A DNA stretch of 64,000 nucleotides from Sipunculus nudus (lineage: Eukaryota; Annelida; Sipuncula; Golfingiida; Sipunculidae). Under the pieces are notes generated by a model. The model was not told where the DNA came from, made no database searches, and saw only the letters and a list, made by a program, of their open reading frames with translations. This document shows, piece after piece, positions 12,423 through 24,109 of this stretch; within the stretch, counting starts at the first letter, position 1; every line of letters begins with the position of its first letter. Made by a program: the position numbers and the translations under genes. The DNA lies in contig CM049308.1 of the NCBI GenBank assembly GCA_026874595.1, forward strand, positions 73,258,624-73,322,623. The letters are read 5' to 3'.

Positions 12423-14049
12423 CCGATGATCCGTTAAAGTTCTTCATATTGTCTGGACAAACTAAGAAGTTTTATATAAGTTTTTTTTTATTTTGTGAGA
12501 AACGTCAGAATGCGTGATACGAAATATTTAAACTGCATTGAGACCTTGAGCAATAGATGGAGAATTCCAATAATCCATCAATAAGCGTGACCACAAGTTT
12601 ATAAACTTAATAGATTTCGTTTTATAATCAGCCACCAGATCTGTACTACAAATCGAAGCGACATCTGTAGGAGAATTTGATAACAACTCAAAATGCCCTA
12701 CGAGTATGCACGTGGATTTGGTATGTAATTGGTTTGAGCATTGTATCCAGAACAGAAACTGCGCCCTGATGTGATTGGCTGGTGCAAAGTGTGACGTCAC
12801 GGACAAAATTTAGAAATTACTTAAATCTAGCATATATGTTTTTTTTTATTGTACTCTGAAAAGTTTGGGCTCTCAGTGTCAGAAATACTATGCTTTTGGT
12901 CAGTTCATGCAAAGTCTATATTAATATCTTTTTATCTACTAGCAATTGTGTTTCATGATAATATAATGAGATTTTTAATACGTTCGGTTGATCTGCAATA
13001 TCACGTTTGGTAAAATGGATGAATGTGTCATTGCTATCAGAAAGCCAAGGTGACTTCTATTGTTTAAAAGTAATTACTAATAATATGAACATCCTATCAA
13101 ATAATTTATTTTCAGTTGATCATCGGTTACTTTACCTTTCCATTATAAATATCAACCCTTTTTCATAACTAGTTCCTTTCACTAATTATTTATAATTAAA
13201 CCATTATTATATACCTTGCCGACAATTTAATACTTAAGTGTAGTGGTCATTTTCATTATCGAAACAGTAATCTGGTCACGGGCACCTATCACCTATGGAT
13301 ATATAAAAAATAATACCCAATCACCTTTGATCAAATTTTTCTAATCAAAACCTGAGAAATTTGACAATATATTTTGGGACAGGCTATCATCGCAGCGTCA
13401 TCTGTCAGAAATTAAGTGTGTATCCAGTGGGAAACTGGCAGCATCATCTATCATATTGGAATGATACTAAACTTTTATTCAAGTGCAAAATATTTTGTAA
13501 TGAACGGGTAATAAAGCTAGTCAATAATCCCCCTCCCCAGTCATTTATGCCCACGCTTTTGAACCAATACCGATCATGAAATAACCTCAAGTCCCAATCA
13601 TTAAAAGAGATATCAATAAATTAAAAAAGAATAAGCAAATTACCCTGTTTCATGTCATGACAATTAGGTCCACATGACTTTATCTGAGACTGGTTTCCAT
13701 GAGCCGAGCTGACATGGGCCGAGTTTACTTGTGTAGTTTTTGACAGACGGCGCTGCAGTAGCCCCTTCACGACACAATGTCAAATTGGTTAGGATGTATC
13801 GGAAAATATGAAAATTACCCCCTTAGGAATACTTGGCATCTCCTTCACAGTTCAAGAGTCAAGACCAAGAATGGGCATTACCGAGGTTTGGTCTAAGATA
13901 AGTAGCATGACAAAACTTGAGTATCATTTGTTTGTAAACTTTCATTATATATAGATTGTGAATAACATTATACATAAATTGAGGGTCATTTGCAAATTAT
14001 ATAACATGTAAAAAAATGTCATTTCAACTTGATTGGGGGACAACGTATC

Positions 14050-14112
14050 AGGGTGTGACGAGAAGTCTTCACTCGAGGGCATGTGCGCCATCTGTCGCAA
14101 ATATTATTAACT
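14050..14112 (+). repeat. Dispersed repeat, copy 1 (gccatctg-cgcaaatatt)
   Basis: Shares aagtctt, gccatctgtcgcaaatatt and ttaacta, in order and spacing, with 26826-26888. Two copies 12.8 kb apart in the same orientation suggest a low-copy mobile or duplicated element. No ends were defined. Confidence 0.45.
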
Positions 14113-15440
14113 AGATCACCTGTGTGTATGCTGTTCGCGTACAAAACTGTGTTGACGAATAATGTGAAAAGGGTACCTTGGAAAGACAGATGTATAAAAG
14201 AATGTTAATTATTTGTTCCTTGGATGGAACCAAATGAAAATAACTATGAATATTTACTATAAAAATAATCACCGGTCTAACCTTTGCTTCCTCCGGGATA
14301 TCTTGTCATCTTATGGGGTTTCCAGGTAAGTACCCACATTAGCATTTTTTTTTCAGGGAGAGACATCGTCAGTTTTCACAATGTTCGTCTCTGTTCGCGT
14401 CGTCAATAAACTAAAGGATCCGATCACACTGCAGCCTTATCACCTTTATATCTTGTCGGCTTCATCCGTAATCACATCAGGATGTATCTCGTCTTGGGTG
14501 TAGCTATTTCATTCATCCTGAAAAAAGTGAGGGACATTTTGGGTGGAAACAAAGAGAGAACAAACTGAGGTTATCAGTGTATGTGTACGTTTATGTCTAT
14601 GCGTATGAAGAAGATGACATTTATGTAGTAAATGTATATTGACTTAAAGGGGTCTATTCACACACCACGTATTTAATATACATATGGAATAAAGTTCATT
14701 TTCTTCAAAATATTACGGTGTCTGTAAATTTCCTTCTTAACCGTTTGCTAACTCCTGTACACAAGTTTTATTTTATTTTATTATTATTTTTTTAAAGCTT
14801 GCACCAGGTACAATCAGTGGTGCAAAACATAAACAGTGCGTACGCCACCTGGTGACCACATTGATATATCAAGCCCGTCTACCGGGGTATTTTTCTGTTC
14901 AGCTTTTGTATTCAGCCAAAATGAGCTAAAGACGCGTGATAATACACATATTATTGCAAATGAATATGGACCTTTCACTTTGGAAACTCTATTAAAACTC
15001 CTACAACCACAACGGGTTTATAAAGTTCTTTTGCTTAGAAGTTTAATAGCCTGATTGAATCGTAATCTATAGTTGGCCCCGGCATATATCTCTATATATA
15101 ATCGGACTAATACAAGGAACTGGTGATGACGTCACAACGCGCTTGTACATCTGAGCTAGTCTCCTGAACCATTCATGTGTTACATGATATCTACAGATCT
15201 AGGTGATGCCTTAGCGAGACACTAACGTAAGTGTACATATTGCTGTCATGAAATATATTATTTTTTTTTCTTTAGGGTTAAAATACACTGCATGTATCTA
15301 TACTGGTTTAAATATATTAATATATCGATACTTCGAGATAGTCTGCTCCGCATGTCTTGTCGTATATTGATTAGACAGCAATGTTGTACAAATATGAATA
15401 AGTCTGTAATCATATATGAGCGGATTTGCTATCATTTCGG

Positions 15441-15502
15441 GTAGCCCAGTTGAGTGAGCGCTAAAACAAGAGAAGGTATCTCGAGTGCACTGGTTGCAAT
15501 GT

Positions 15503-15505
<3 letters not shown>
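15441..15505 (+). mobile_element. tRNA-like SINE head
   Basis: gtagcccagttgagtgagcgc closely matches a tRNA D-arm/A-box, and a degenerate B-box-like ctggttgcaatg follows at 15490. A (TA)n run starts at once. Copy B of the SINE-like tail lies 200 bp on in the same orientation, so the two may be parts of one element split by microsatellite growth. Confidence 0.45.

Positions 15506-15575
<70 letters not shown>
15506..15575. repeat. (TA)n microsatellite
   Basis: About 35 TA units, placed between a tRNA-like head and a SINE-like tail. Confidence 0.95.
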
Positions 15576-15582
<7 letters not shown>

Positions 15583-15699
15583 AGAATTACAATGGCCCCA
15601 CAATGGATCACACAAGCCTCCGCCATGAGGACATTCAGTTATTCGGTCCATATTCCTAGGATCATTCGTGCATAAGTAACTGAACATTTGTGAGTGTTC

Positions 15700-15870
15700 C
15701 TTGATGACGTCCCTAAATTCGGACAATGAGCTGGATCCACATCGAAATCTGATAATATCATGGGATTCCGTTTATGATTGCAGGTTTTATGTTGTGAACA
15801 AACACACACACACACACACAAACACACGAATGGGAATACACGCATACCATCCTGGCGAAGATAACAAGGA
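15700..15870 (+). mobile_element. SINE-like repeat copy B
   Basis: Shares gattccgtttatgattgc, an (AC)n/aacacacgaa stretch and gcataccatcctggcg with copy A at 5755. The CA repeat has expanded here. It ends about 190 bp before the cysteine-rich peptide exon. Confidence 0.5.
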
Positions 15871-16059
15871 GTCCGCTTTTTGATCATTATGGCGGTCATA
15901 TGGGCAAACAATGTTGGATTTTGTAAGTACGCATTTAACTTGAAATATAACACATCGTTCTAAATGTTTATCATTTTCTATGGGAAAGTGTGTTTTAAAA
16001 TAATATTATTAGATATTGAATACGTTTACCTGCCTAACATTCTTACAGGTCAATTCATC

Positions 16060-16269
16060 ATGAGAGCTGCGGTCGTTCTCTTGTCCGTCGTCTTTCTAGT
16101 GGCGGCGCTGCTTGTGGAGGAGGGACGAACCTGGCGGGCCTACCGGATTCGTTTTTATCGTTCGAGGAGGTGGTGGGGGTGCCCCAGCTTTTGTCCACGT
16201 ACGTGTTCCGACAGGAACTACTGTCGTTCTTTATGCCGCAGGCTGTGCAAGAGAAGCGTTCGTTTACAG
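16060..16269 (+). CDS. Secreted arginine-rich six-cysteine peptide (antimicrobial-like candidate)
   Basis: The exon begins after an acceptor at 16047-16048 (cttacag|gtcaattc). ATG is at 16060 and the frame is open for 70 codons to a good donor (CAG|GTAAGC). Residues 1 to about 22 form a classic signal peptide (MRAAVVLLSVVFLVAALLV). The mature part has about 14 Arg, 1 Lys and a single acidic residue, with an aromatic/basic lead (RSRRWW). It then has six cysteines spaced C-X3-C-X3-C-X5-C-X3-C-X3-C. This symmetric double CX3CX3C pattern suggests two disulfide-linked helices, not a defensin fold. No family was recognised. The charge suggests a membrane-active defence peptide, but a neuropeptide, shell-matrix or toxin-like role cannot be excluded. 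Without splicing it ends three codons later, at TAA 16276-16278. A strong acceptor at 18129-18130 is followed at once by an in-phase TGA and could supply the last exon. Confidence 0.6.
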
Positions 16270-18337
16270 GTAAGCTAAACAGCATAGGTGAGACTGAAAT
16301 GAGCGCTCGAATATACTGAGAGTAGCACCCATCCACCAGAGGTCGCTTCTACTAAAAATGAACCTCCTCAAGTGAGGCACTGTGGGACGGCCGCGACTTC
16401 TTGTCTCAAGAGTCAACCTTTAAAAATCAAATTTTTTACACATCCTGTTTTCTTTTCACATGCACCTGCTTACAAAATATTACTTTTAATGTGAAAATCA
16501 TGTTTAAGTACTTTTCCTTGAAGCAATTCTTAGCCAACGTTTAAGAACGGACGACATTACCCTCTTTACGCCATATGTGTTTGTATAAGCCAGGTGCATT
16601 GTGGGCCGTTGATTTCAAATCCTACAAACCAGAACCAGAGTGTACACTTTTGAGTCAGATTCTGTATAACACTATGAGAACTCTCATAAGAGTAGACCAA
16701 CTAGAGGCCTGAATCAGGACCCATCTCTTCGTGTAAACCTGCAATCTTGTATATGTGAATTTAAGCACTTTTCCTGTAGTTATTACGCTTTTTGTGCCTG
16801 TGAATTCCGGTTTTTTTTCATTCAATATAAATAAGGTAATCTTCATAGTGATGTAAGTGGGCATGTTATAGATACTTGGAAACTACTTTATTTTTGTAAG
16901 GTTTTAGGGAAGGTGCATGTCCAATCCTTCCTCCCCAATATATAAAGAACTTAGTCATACAATTCTAGCGTGGCTAGAAAGAAAGGGTGTCATATCTTCA
17001 ACGTTTTCCAAGTTGTCTCATCACAAATAATTTCTTGAGTACTACTCTTTTTTTTGTCTGGAAAAAAAATTATTATATATACATTCATATAAACAAAACT
17101 GAATTTTATTATAGTATTTTGTTATAATTATCCAAGTTTTTCTTGAGCCCCATTAAAAGTACGATTTATTGTATACTGAAATGCTCTCATTCAGTGTAAT
17201 TAATAGTCACCACTAGATCACGGAGTAGGCTGTGGCGAACACCGGAGCGGAACACGGGACGCGGAATTAAGGACTAATTTTCGGAAGGATCATGTTTAAT
17301 TGTATTTTAAAAAAAGTCACAGTGACGACCACAGAGACTCTGAATACTTAAATTAGAAATGCTTGGTGAATGCCTAAAGTGAAAGGTTGTGGCGTAAGAT
17401 ATCCCAGCCATTCCACCACTGGTAGACTGACATTTAGCTACTAGCATCACTGTAGATAAATGGTCTGCGCCGCCAATTAGAACTATTCTCCCGGTTTTCT
17501 TATCTCAGGGAGAGGTTATGAAAATCACGTGGTCTCTGTAGCGTGCCTGATTTGAGGGTTGGCTCTTTCCAGCCAGTTTGGAACGTATATGAATTAAGCC
17601 TCCCATGGGAAACAAGCCATCTCCTTATGACAATTTTGTAAGTCAATGATTCAGCCTACTGTAAAACTTTGGCGTGCTGAAGGGCTGAACGTTAGTCCAC
17701 ATATAAGTCCTAGGGCCGACTGAAAGTAACTGACTGTGAAAGTTTGTATGATAAGGACACTTAAATACTGTGTTTTATATTCGTCTACTTAAGCATTAAT
17801 ATTTAAGTTAAGGACATGCTGTCCACATGTAATTGTGTGCATGGAACTGTGACAGTACCATTCACAACCACCACCACACCCAGTTCCGTGGGCTAATATA
17901 CTCCAGCCAATTATTACGGCCCCACCCCAGCCCTGCTTAGTTAGCCCATTCCTGTCCTGCACTTCCTTTCCAGCCTGCTGGTCACTTTGAAGCCACTTTG
18001 GTCCACACTTTCGCCTACTCAATAAAAAGTTTAGAAGCCCATAGTTACTTTGTTTTTGAAGATGATTAAAGAAATGTTTAAAACTTCATTGCATAACTTA
18101 TCAGACGATGTTATTTAATTTTCTTTTCAGTGATTTTTTTTTCTGATATTCTTATAACAGAAGCATCAAGTCTTATCGGTAACATGCATGCATTCATCCC
18201 CACGCATGCGCACTGGCTGGGAGGCAAATCCCTTCCCTGTCCAGCCGAGTGTTCTGTGCTGTTTATATTGCTGAGCCAGCTTTGCTTGTTGTGTATACAC
18301 TGCATGTGTAGTTTTCCTGTGCTTTGCATAAGTAAAT
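16270..18337. other. Intron or spacer after the cysteine-rich peptide
   Basis: AT-rich sequence with no supportable coding exon and no continuation of the cysteine pattern. A pyrimidine-rich acceptor at 18129-18130 (ttttcttttcag) is the best splice site. The GC-richer 18180-18330 stretch is treated as a possible promoter of the next gene. Confidence 0.5.
18203..18212. promoter_or_regulatory. NRF1-like motif upstream of the SWIM gene
   Basis: CGCATGCGCA, flanked by CA and CT, matches the core of the NRF1 palindrome. It lies about 125 bp before the first ATG of the SWIM gene (18338), in a locally GC-richer stretch. Position and motif suit a core-promoter element. There is no other evidence. 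Confidence 0.3.
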
Positions 18338-21300
18338 ATGGCTGCAGGTAAACAACATTATGTGGACACTTTAGATAAGACATCAAAAGAGAGATATTTA
18401 TCAAAATTACATAGGCCTATTAATGAAGGATCAGTAGCTCTGCCTGACCCGTACAGACTTGAACGGCTGGTGTGACAAAGTGAAAGCATGGCCGGACACA
18501 CATAACGGCCACATTCACCAGTACTTTATGGACACGCTGAATTCTGTCGACGATGATCCCAACAAGGGTCACGTGTGCGTAGAGGGGTATAACTACTTTA
18601 GTTCTGGAAATGTACAGGCTGTTTTGTACAACAGTATTGAAGAAACAAGCCCCGTGTGCTTCCTCAAGGCACAGGTCGTAATATCACAACGTCTGAATGA
18701 GAAGCCGCATGAACCGTGGGTTTGTTTGGACAAGCGCCAGGGCTGCGTCGTTGCTGCTCATTGTACATGCGTGGCTGGGTAAGTCAGAACCTGAAACATT
18801 ATTTCAGGGTTAATTATTTGATAAAATTTTGTAAATAATGTACATTGCATTAATTAATCAGGCTACAATAACAAGCCTGCCAGAGAACTTATATGTTACT
18901 GTGTTTTACTGTGTTGCTTAAATGGCAAAAAATATATATATATATTATTTTATATATATATATAGATATGTTATTAATATTATTATCAATATATATATAT
19001 ATATCATCATTTAGACAGACTTTTACGTTTAATTTTTTTAAAATCAACGGTAATGTATACACGACTTTCTAGATAAAAACATTCATATTTCTTTCACACA
19101 AAAGCAATGATATGTTTGTTTGTTTAATCTACAGGTTGCGTGAGGCATGTTGTCATATTGCAGCAGTATTGTTCAAAATACAGGCAGCTGTCTCGCTTGG
19201 ACTAAACAAAAAGTCATGTACCGGCAAATTTGATGTGTGGAATCAGTTCTGTATATCTGAGGTATTTTTCCTTAATAATATTATATTATTTATCTTTAAG
19301 TAAAAACTTATGCCTAACCATTAATGAATCTGCTATTACAGCTTCCCACATCAATTTTTCATTAACTTAGTTCTGATAATGGTATTTTTATCTATTATAC
19401 ACCAGTTATTTAATTGTCTTATGATATACTTGTATATTTCTTTTCATTTTAGTAAAGTCTTTTATTTTATTTTGTAAACTGTGTCCATTTATTGATTTAC
19501 TTTTATTCTCAAGCCCCGATTATAGAGGAGAAAATGCCTTCTGGTGTGGGCTATCCTAATAAAAGTTATATAATAAAAAAATAAATAAATGTTGACAAAG
19601 GTAAATAGGCTAATGTAGGCTTTTAATATTTCCCAGGTTCAGCCAGCACCTATCAAAGATATTGATTTCTCATATCCCAGGAAAGGTAAACGACACAGAA
19701 CAACTAAACATCATATGCCTCAAGTCCAGCCCCTCTCAGCTTCTGAACAGGAGAAAGCACTGGCTGATTTAAGGAAAATACTTCCAAATGCTGCTGTGCT
19801 GACAAAGGCCGATTCTGACACGGACTCAGCATCCGAGGATGAAGAGAGTGATAGGCCTCAGCCACGTGGACACTTATATGACCAAGGTGTACATTCCAGT
19901 AATAATTACGTCATATAAGGAGAATAACGACGTCATGGAAGGGGAAACATGTTATGGAAGTACCCGCTTGGACAGTTCAGACAATTATTAAACTATCACG
20001 TTTCCCTCGAGGACATACATTTCAGTGAATTTTTATATGATAATGATTCTAAATTTTGACAGACCTTTAGGCCATTTTATTTATTAAAAAGTTAATACCT
20101 GTGTTGTTGTACTTTTATTTATTTATTTATTTATTTTTTGAAGGGGGGGGGGTATCCTAAATAGTACATTTTGCATGGTAGACTTTTGTGGCCGCTTCTG
20201 CAGGCTCACACTTGGGGCTGCGGAGCGCCACCGTGTGTCTGAATAAGAGACTAAGACTTGTGTTGCTCTTTGTATTGTACAGGCCATATGAATGGCACAT
20301 TAAGAATATATTGTTTATCTGTCCACTAATTTATACTTTCCGATGGGTATTACTGTATTATTAAATCATAATTGAACTTCTGATAATGGTCTTTAATATT
20401 AACACATGCACTATTCAGCCAGCCATTAGACTGGCAAGTCGAAAAGCCGTTAATACACTACTCGGCAGGCACTTTCAACATATTATAATCTACTTTAGTC
20501 ATGCAGGGAAACGAAACTACACTCCATCGGCCATACATCCTGTCGATATAGTTGTAAACTTCCTGTGACCTTAACATTAGCGTATGAATGATGAAATAAG
20601 ACAAAAGAGCACATGTGAACGCACAAATCACAGAGTAAATCTCCATCTCTATGGTGACTACATATTTCCTGTGTCGCGCACAAGTTGGCTCTCATCCACT
20701 TATCCATGCGAGACATTCTTATACTAGCATCTGGTCAGGTAGTCAACAACCATTCGGGCTGATTTAATTATAAGATGTGTCAAAATGGATTTATTTTGCC
20801 TATGGTATTTGTTGTTAGAAAGTAAACAAACACATGTAACGATCGCTCTTGTTTATTTAAGTGACAGCATACCTGCATGTTGGTCATAATTTTAAAATAT
20901 GATAAAAATATTTGCATTCTCATCCGGATTAACAATGCGGTTCACGATAATGGACAGCATGCCACCATGACAGGTCAATAGCTGCTCGAATGTCACATAT
21001 GCAATGTGACACAGGTCTTCATTAAGTATTGTATATTTTTTGCAATTGTTTTATAATTCATTTTCAGGACCCTGGGGAATCCCCGTCTGATTTCCAGGAA
21101 AATGATGCCCTTGAGAACGGTTACATTAGCCCAGCTGATTCAGCGACACCCATCTCTTCAAACATACTTGAAGATGATGGCTTAGACTTCGGTCTTGTTG
21201 ACGGAAATGGTAATTATATTATTACCAAACTACCAGCTAATAACAATTTCAGTTAGAACAACACATCATTGAGTGTGTAATATGACATCTCTTTCTTCAT

Positions 21301-21459
21301 TATCATCGGAATTATAATGATGGTGTTAAAAATGAATATCTTAATTGAATATCTAAAAAAGTATCAGTCGAAACCGTGTTCCATATTGTCCGTACATGAA
21401 AGCAGGTTTATGCATTAACGTGAGGGTCGTGCATCACCACTTTTCGATCTGTCTATTTA

Positions 21460-21511
<52 letters not shown>

Positions 21512-21661
21512 ATGGTGTGTGTGTGTGTGATGGTGTGTGTGTGTGTGTGTGTGAGGGTGTGTGTGTGTGTGTGTGTGTGTGTTTATATATGTATGTATGT
21601 GTATATGTTTATTTCAGCTGATGACCATTCGGCTGATTTCGAGGAGATTAAGAATGAATAA
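18338..21661 (+). CDS. SWIM zinc-finger protein of the SWIM/YqaJ family, lacking the YqaJ domain
   Basis: Proposed exons: 18338-18347, 18457-18778, 19135-19261, 19637-19888, 21068-21209 and 21618-21661. They join in phase (897 nt, 298 residues, stop TAA). The core keeps family landmarks: GYNYFSSGNVQ, then a CTCVAG...CCH zinc ligand set (CxC-X7-CxH) that spans the 18778/19135 intron, then AAVLFK and a VQPAPIKDIDF segment. The C-terminal third is Asp/Glu/Ser-rich. In the invertebrate family as I remember it, a YqaJ/lambda-exonuclease domain normally follows the LRKILPNAAV region; here an acidic tail and stop replace it. The start is uncertain. Unspliced sequence from 18338 encodes YLSKL and ALPDPYRL, also family-like, but in another frame that stops at TGA (18473-18475). 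So either a 1-nt insertion broke the gene or a 109-bp intron (18348-18456) removes that part. A 3' UTR intron (donor 21677, acceptor 21870) and AATAAA at 22188-22193 follow. Confidence 0.62.
18931..19004. repeat. Interrupted (TA)n tracts in the SWIM gene intron
   Basis: Three short TA runs separated by AT-rich sequence. Confidence 0.85.
19889..21067. other. Large intron of the SWIM gene
   Basis: The intron runs from a GTACAT donor to a ttttcag acceptor. It carries an (ATTT)n run near 20110-20140 and a 10-G tract at 20143-20152. If unspliced, the previous exon would read on to TAA at 19916-19918. I see no other gene in it. Confidence 0.5.
21461..21604. repeat. (GT)n microsatellite with interruptions
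   Basis: About 140 bp of GT/TG repeat ending 13 bp before the last coding exon of the SWIM gene. Read through, it makes a false Cys-Val repeat protein fused to the real exon. Confidence 0.95.
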
Positions 21662-22205
21662 ACAGCACCTCAATGCGTAAGCTTATTTCAGTTTAAATAT
21701 GATGCATATGATGATCACATGCATGCATATATTAAAACTGATATTACGGCCACTGCTGCCAATCAGAGTTTTTAATTATATTCATTTTAGGATGTTTCAA
21801 ACCATGTGCCTTTAATCTGTTCAAAAGAACACAATTAAAATTATCAGCTTTTTATATTTATTCTTTGCAGGGTCCATGCGCTAGGATGGAAATCGCATGT
21901 TATCGATAAATTTTGGACCTACATGTTCAAGGCTGGGGTGACACTTACTGAATAACTGACAGATCTTCAATGAGCAGATCCAGCAGGCTCTACGCTACGT
22001 TCTTGAGACGTGTAGCGGGTAGACCTCTAGTGGACAATGTAAACACTATTGGACGGTTTTAGTTCATTGAACCTTACTTGTCACGTTTCAACCACTTTCA
22101 TGAAACAGCACCATGGTCCTGCTAGTGCCGAAAGAAGCAATAACTTTTGTGTAATTGACCCGAGTATTCGCTTCCATGACGACAGTCAATAAAATTGTAT
22201 TTAGA
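21662..22205 (+). other. 3' UTR of the SWIM gene, with an intron
   Basis: After the stop, a GTAAGC donor at 21677 and a ttctttgcag acceptor at 21869-21870 outline a UTR intron. AATAAA at 22188-22193 gives a probable transcript end near 22210. Confidence 0.5.
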
Positions 22206-22374
22206 ATTAGATGTTGGCTTCCCATGCTTCCCAATGTCACCCTTAATTCAGTAACACGGGTGTCGACTGATCAGTTAAGTCGCTAACAAAGTCTGGCTTT
22301 AGAATATAAACGCAGCGGTCTCTCCGTGTTCAAAAGATTGTGTCACAATACATGATATACAATCCTTTAAACTG

Positions 22375-22545
22375 AAAATCCAGATCCAGATTACTTCCAA
22401 AATTTAATTCTTTATTTCCTTGAGTGTTACCTTACCCTGTTGTAAATTTCATCAAAATCGTTCAGGACTTTTTGCGTGAAGTTACTAGCAGGCAAACCAA
22501 CAAACCAAGGAAAAACATAATACCTGCCGGAGGTGTAATTAAAAA
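22375..22545 (+). mobile_element. SINE-like repeat copy C
   Basis: The segment gatccagat...ccaaaatttaattcttt...gttaccttaccctg is shared almost base for base with 24110-24190. It ends with aaaacataatacctgccgga, the same tail type as copies A and B. The central tcatcaaaatcgttcaggac matches the family's usual third segment as I remember it. Confidence 0.6.
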
Positions 22546-22864
22546 TCATAAATGGTAATTTGGACGAGTTTCTTTTTCAGTAAGTATGTGCTGAGTATAG
22601 AATATATAACACGCTATTTATATTTGTCTGAAACAAATTATATACCCAGGTATATATTATCAATTAATACAATCATTGATACATTAATTCCTTACGTGTC
22701 CAAGAAGAGCAAACCTATACAAACCCGAGGCTAGCCTTATTAAATAATAAGTCATTCCTTTTCCTCTTTGTTCTCCCTTCATCTTAACGTCATGAGAGGT
22801 CGATGAAGCGGGAACGCAGAGGGAGCAAAATTCGACCTATATATCAATTAACAAGAGTAACCCA

Positions 22865-23615
22865 AACACAATTTTACACTCCCTTGTAACATCCCGTTTT
22901 GATTTTTGTAACAGTCTCCATGTTACAAGTACAAGCAAATATGGTCATATACAACCTGTGCTCAGAGGTCTTCACTGGTTACTTATAGAGAGGCGAATAC
23001 TAGACTCTTATTGTATACACATAAATCGATACATGGGGATACATCATCGTACATTAAAGGTCTGCTGGATGTAGGGATACCAGGAAGATCTCTGAGATCT
23101 AGTAAATCCATCCAGCTGTGCATTCCCTATACCAATACCAAGACATGTGGTGATGGGTCATTCAGGAAAGCTGCAGCTAAAATATGGAATGAACTGTCGG
23201 ATTGCTTGAGAAACATGAACATGGTGGAAATGGGGTTTTAACGTGCTCTGAAAACACACCTTTTTATGTACAGTTGAATACAGTTGAAGAGTAGTTGTGA
23301 TTATTGTCAGTGTTGAAATTAATAAGATAAAAAAAATAACTCAGTGACTATGAAGTCCATGGAAAACACAGTTAAAAACATTTAAGCCCCCTTTTAAATC
23401 GATTAATCAAATTTTGTTTGTTTGTTTGTTTTTTTTTTTTTAATTTTTAATTGCGTTTTTTATCTCATATAATCATTTTAGTTTACTGTGTCATTGTGCT
23501 ACTGTATATTTTATAAATGTTAAGTGCCTTAGAGCATACTGTGTCATGAATATGACGCTATATAAATGCTTAATAATAATAATAATAATTATAATAAAAG
23601 TAATAATAATAATAA
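22865..23615 (+). mobile_element. 3' end of a dead CR1/L2-like LINE
   Basis: Broken frames encode the tail of the reverse-transcriptase ORF. LVTSRFDFCNSL (from 22883) is joined, with the middle deleted, to QPVLRGLHWLLIERRI. After a frame change come SYIKGLL, RSLRSS, TCGDGSFRKAAAKIWNEL and LKTHLF. These match the C-terminal region of Jockey-superfamily (CR1/L2) LINEs. The 3' UTR ends in gacgctatataaatgc and a (TAA)n tail at 23571-23615, typical of those elements. Several frame changes and a deletion show that it is inactive. Confidence 0.75.
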
Positions 23616-24109
23616 CCCAAGGTCTGGTTTTGATCGAATGGTGAATTTCAACGATTACGATGAATTAAAACCTGAATTCAGCACAAATTATGGGAAAATA
23701 TTACACTTTCATATCCTAGGCGTCTTAGCTATATATTTCTATCGATGCCATCGTCAACTGCAGTATGAACTAGAAATCAGTCGAAGACCGCATACAGACC
23801 TCCGCTTAACATTCTGGATCATAAGATACGAAACATTATATATATATATATACCAGCAATAAGCGGAGGAAATACGTGAAATCAAGACCACATAAATGAG
23901 TCAAGGTTAACAAACTTGATGGTCGCATCAGTGCGTTTTTACCGGAAAAAATATATTAACTCCTTGTTTGCATAGAGGTCAGCCGTATCAGAAAAAAGCA
24001 GCAAAGGCGACTTGAAAAACAAGTGGATTGAACGCCGTCCTTGGATTGAATGCATAAAATTTCTGCTCTCGCAAATGGTAAAGTCCTAGGTGCTTATAAA
24101 AAAATTCTA

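Larger units (their letters stand above)
9531..16059. other. Mostly non-coding spacer
   Basis: Between the LRR gene and the cysteine-rich peptide gene I see no confident gene. The span holds several microsatellites, a CpG-rich block at about 9.88-11.05 kb with two weak exon candidates, SINE-like pieces near 15.4-15.9 kb and one copy of a dispersed repeat at 14050. The rest is AT-rich unique-looking sequence with scattered stops in all frames. Confidence 0.6.

Noticed and set aside
14357-14407. Second exon joined to the 9892 candidate
   Set aside because: A good acceptor and an open phase for 17 codons, but no homology and a 4.4-kb gap. It could be chance.
16058-16336. 92-codon frame opposite the cysteine-rich peptide
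   Set aside because: The + strand has a signal peptide, ordered cysteines and splice sites. The antisense frame has none of these.
18130-18351. 73-codon frame before the SWIM gene
   Set aside because: No family features. It overlaps the likely promoter and first ATG of the SWIM gene in another frame.
21467-21617. Cys-Val repeat protein start
   Set aside because: This is the (GT)n microsatellite in an intron. Only the part after the acceptor at 21617 is coding.
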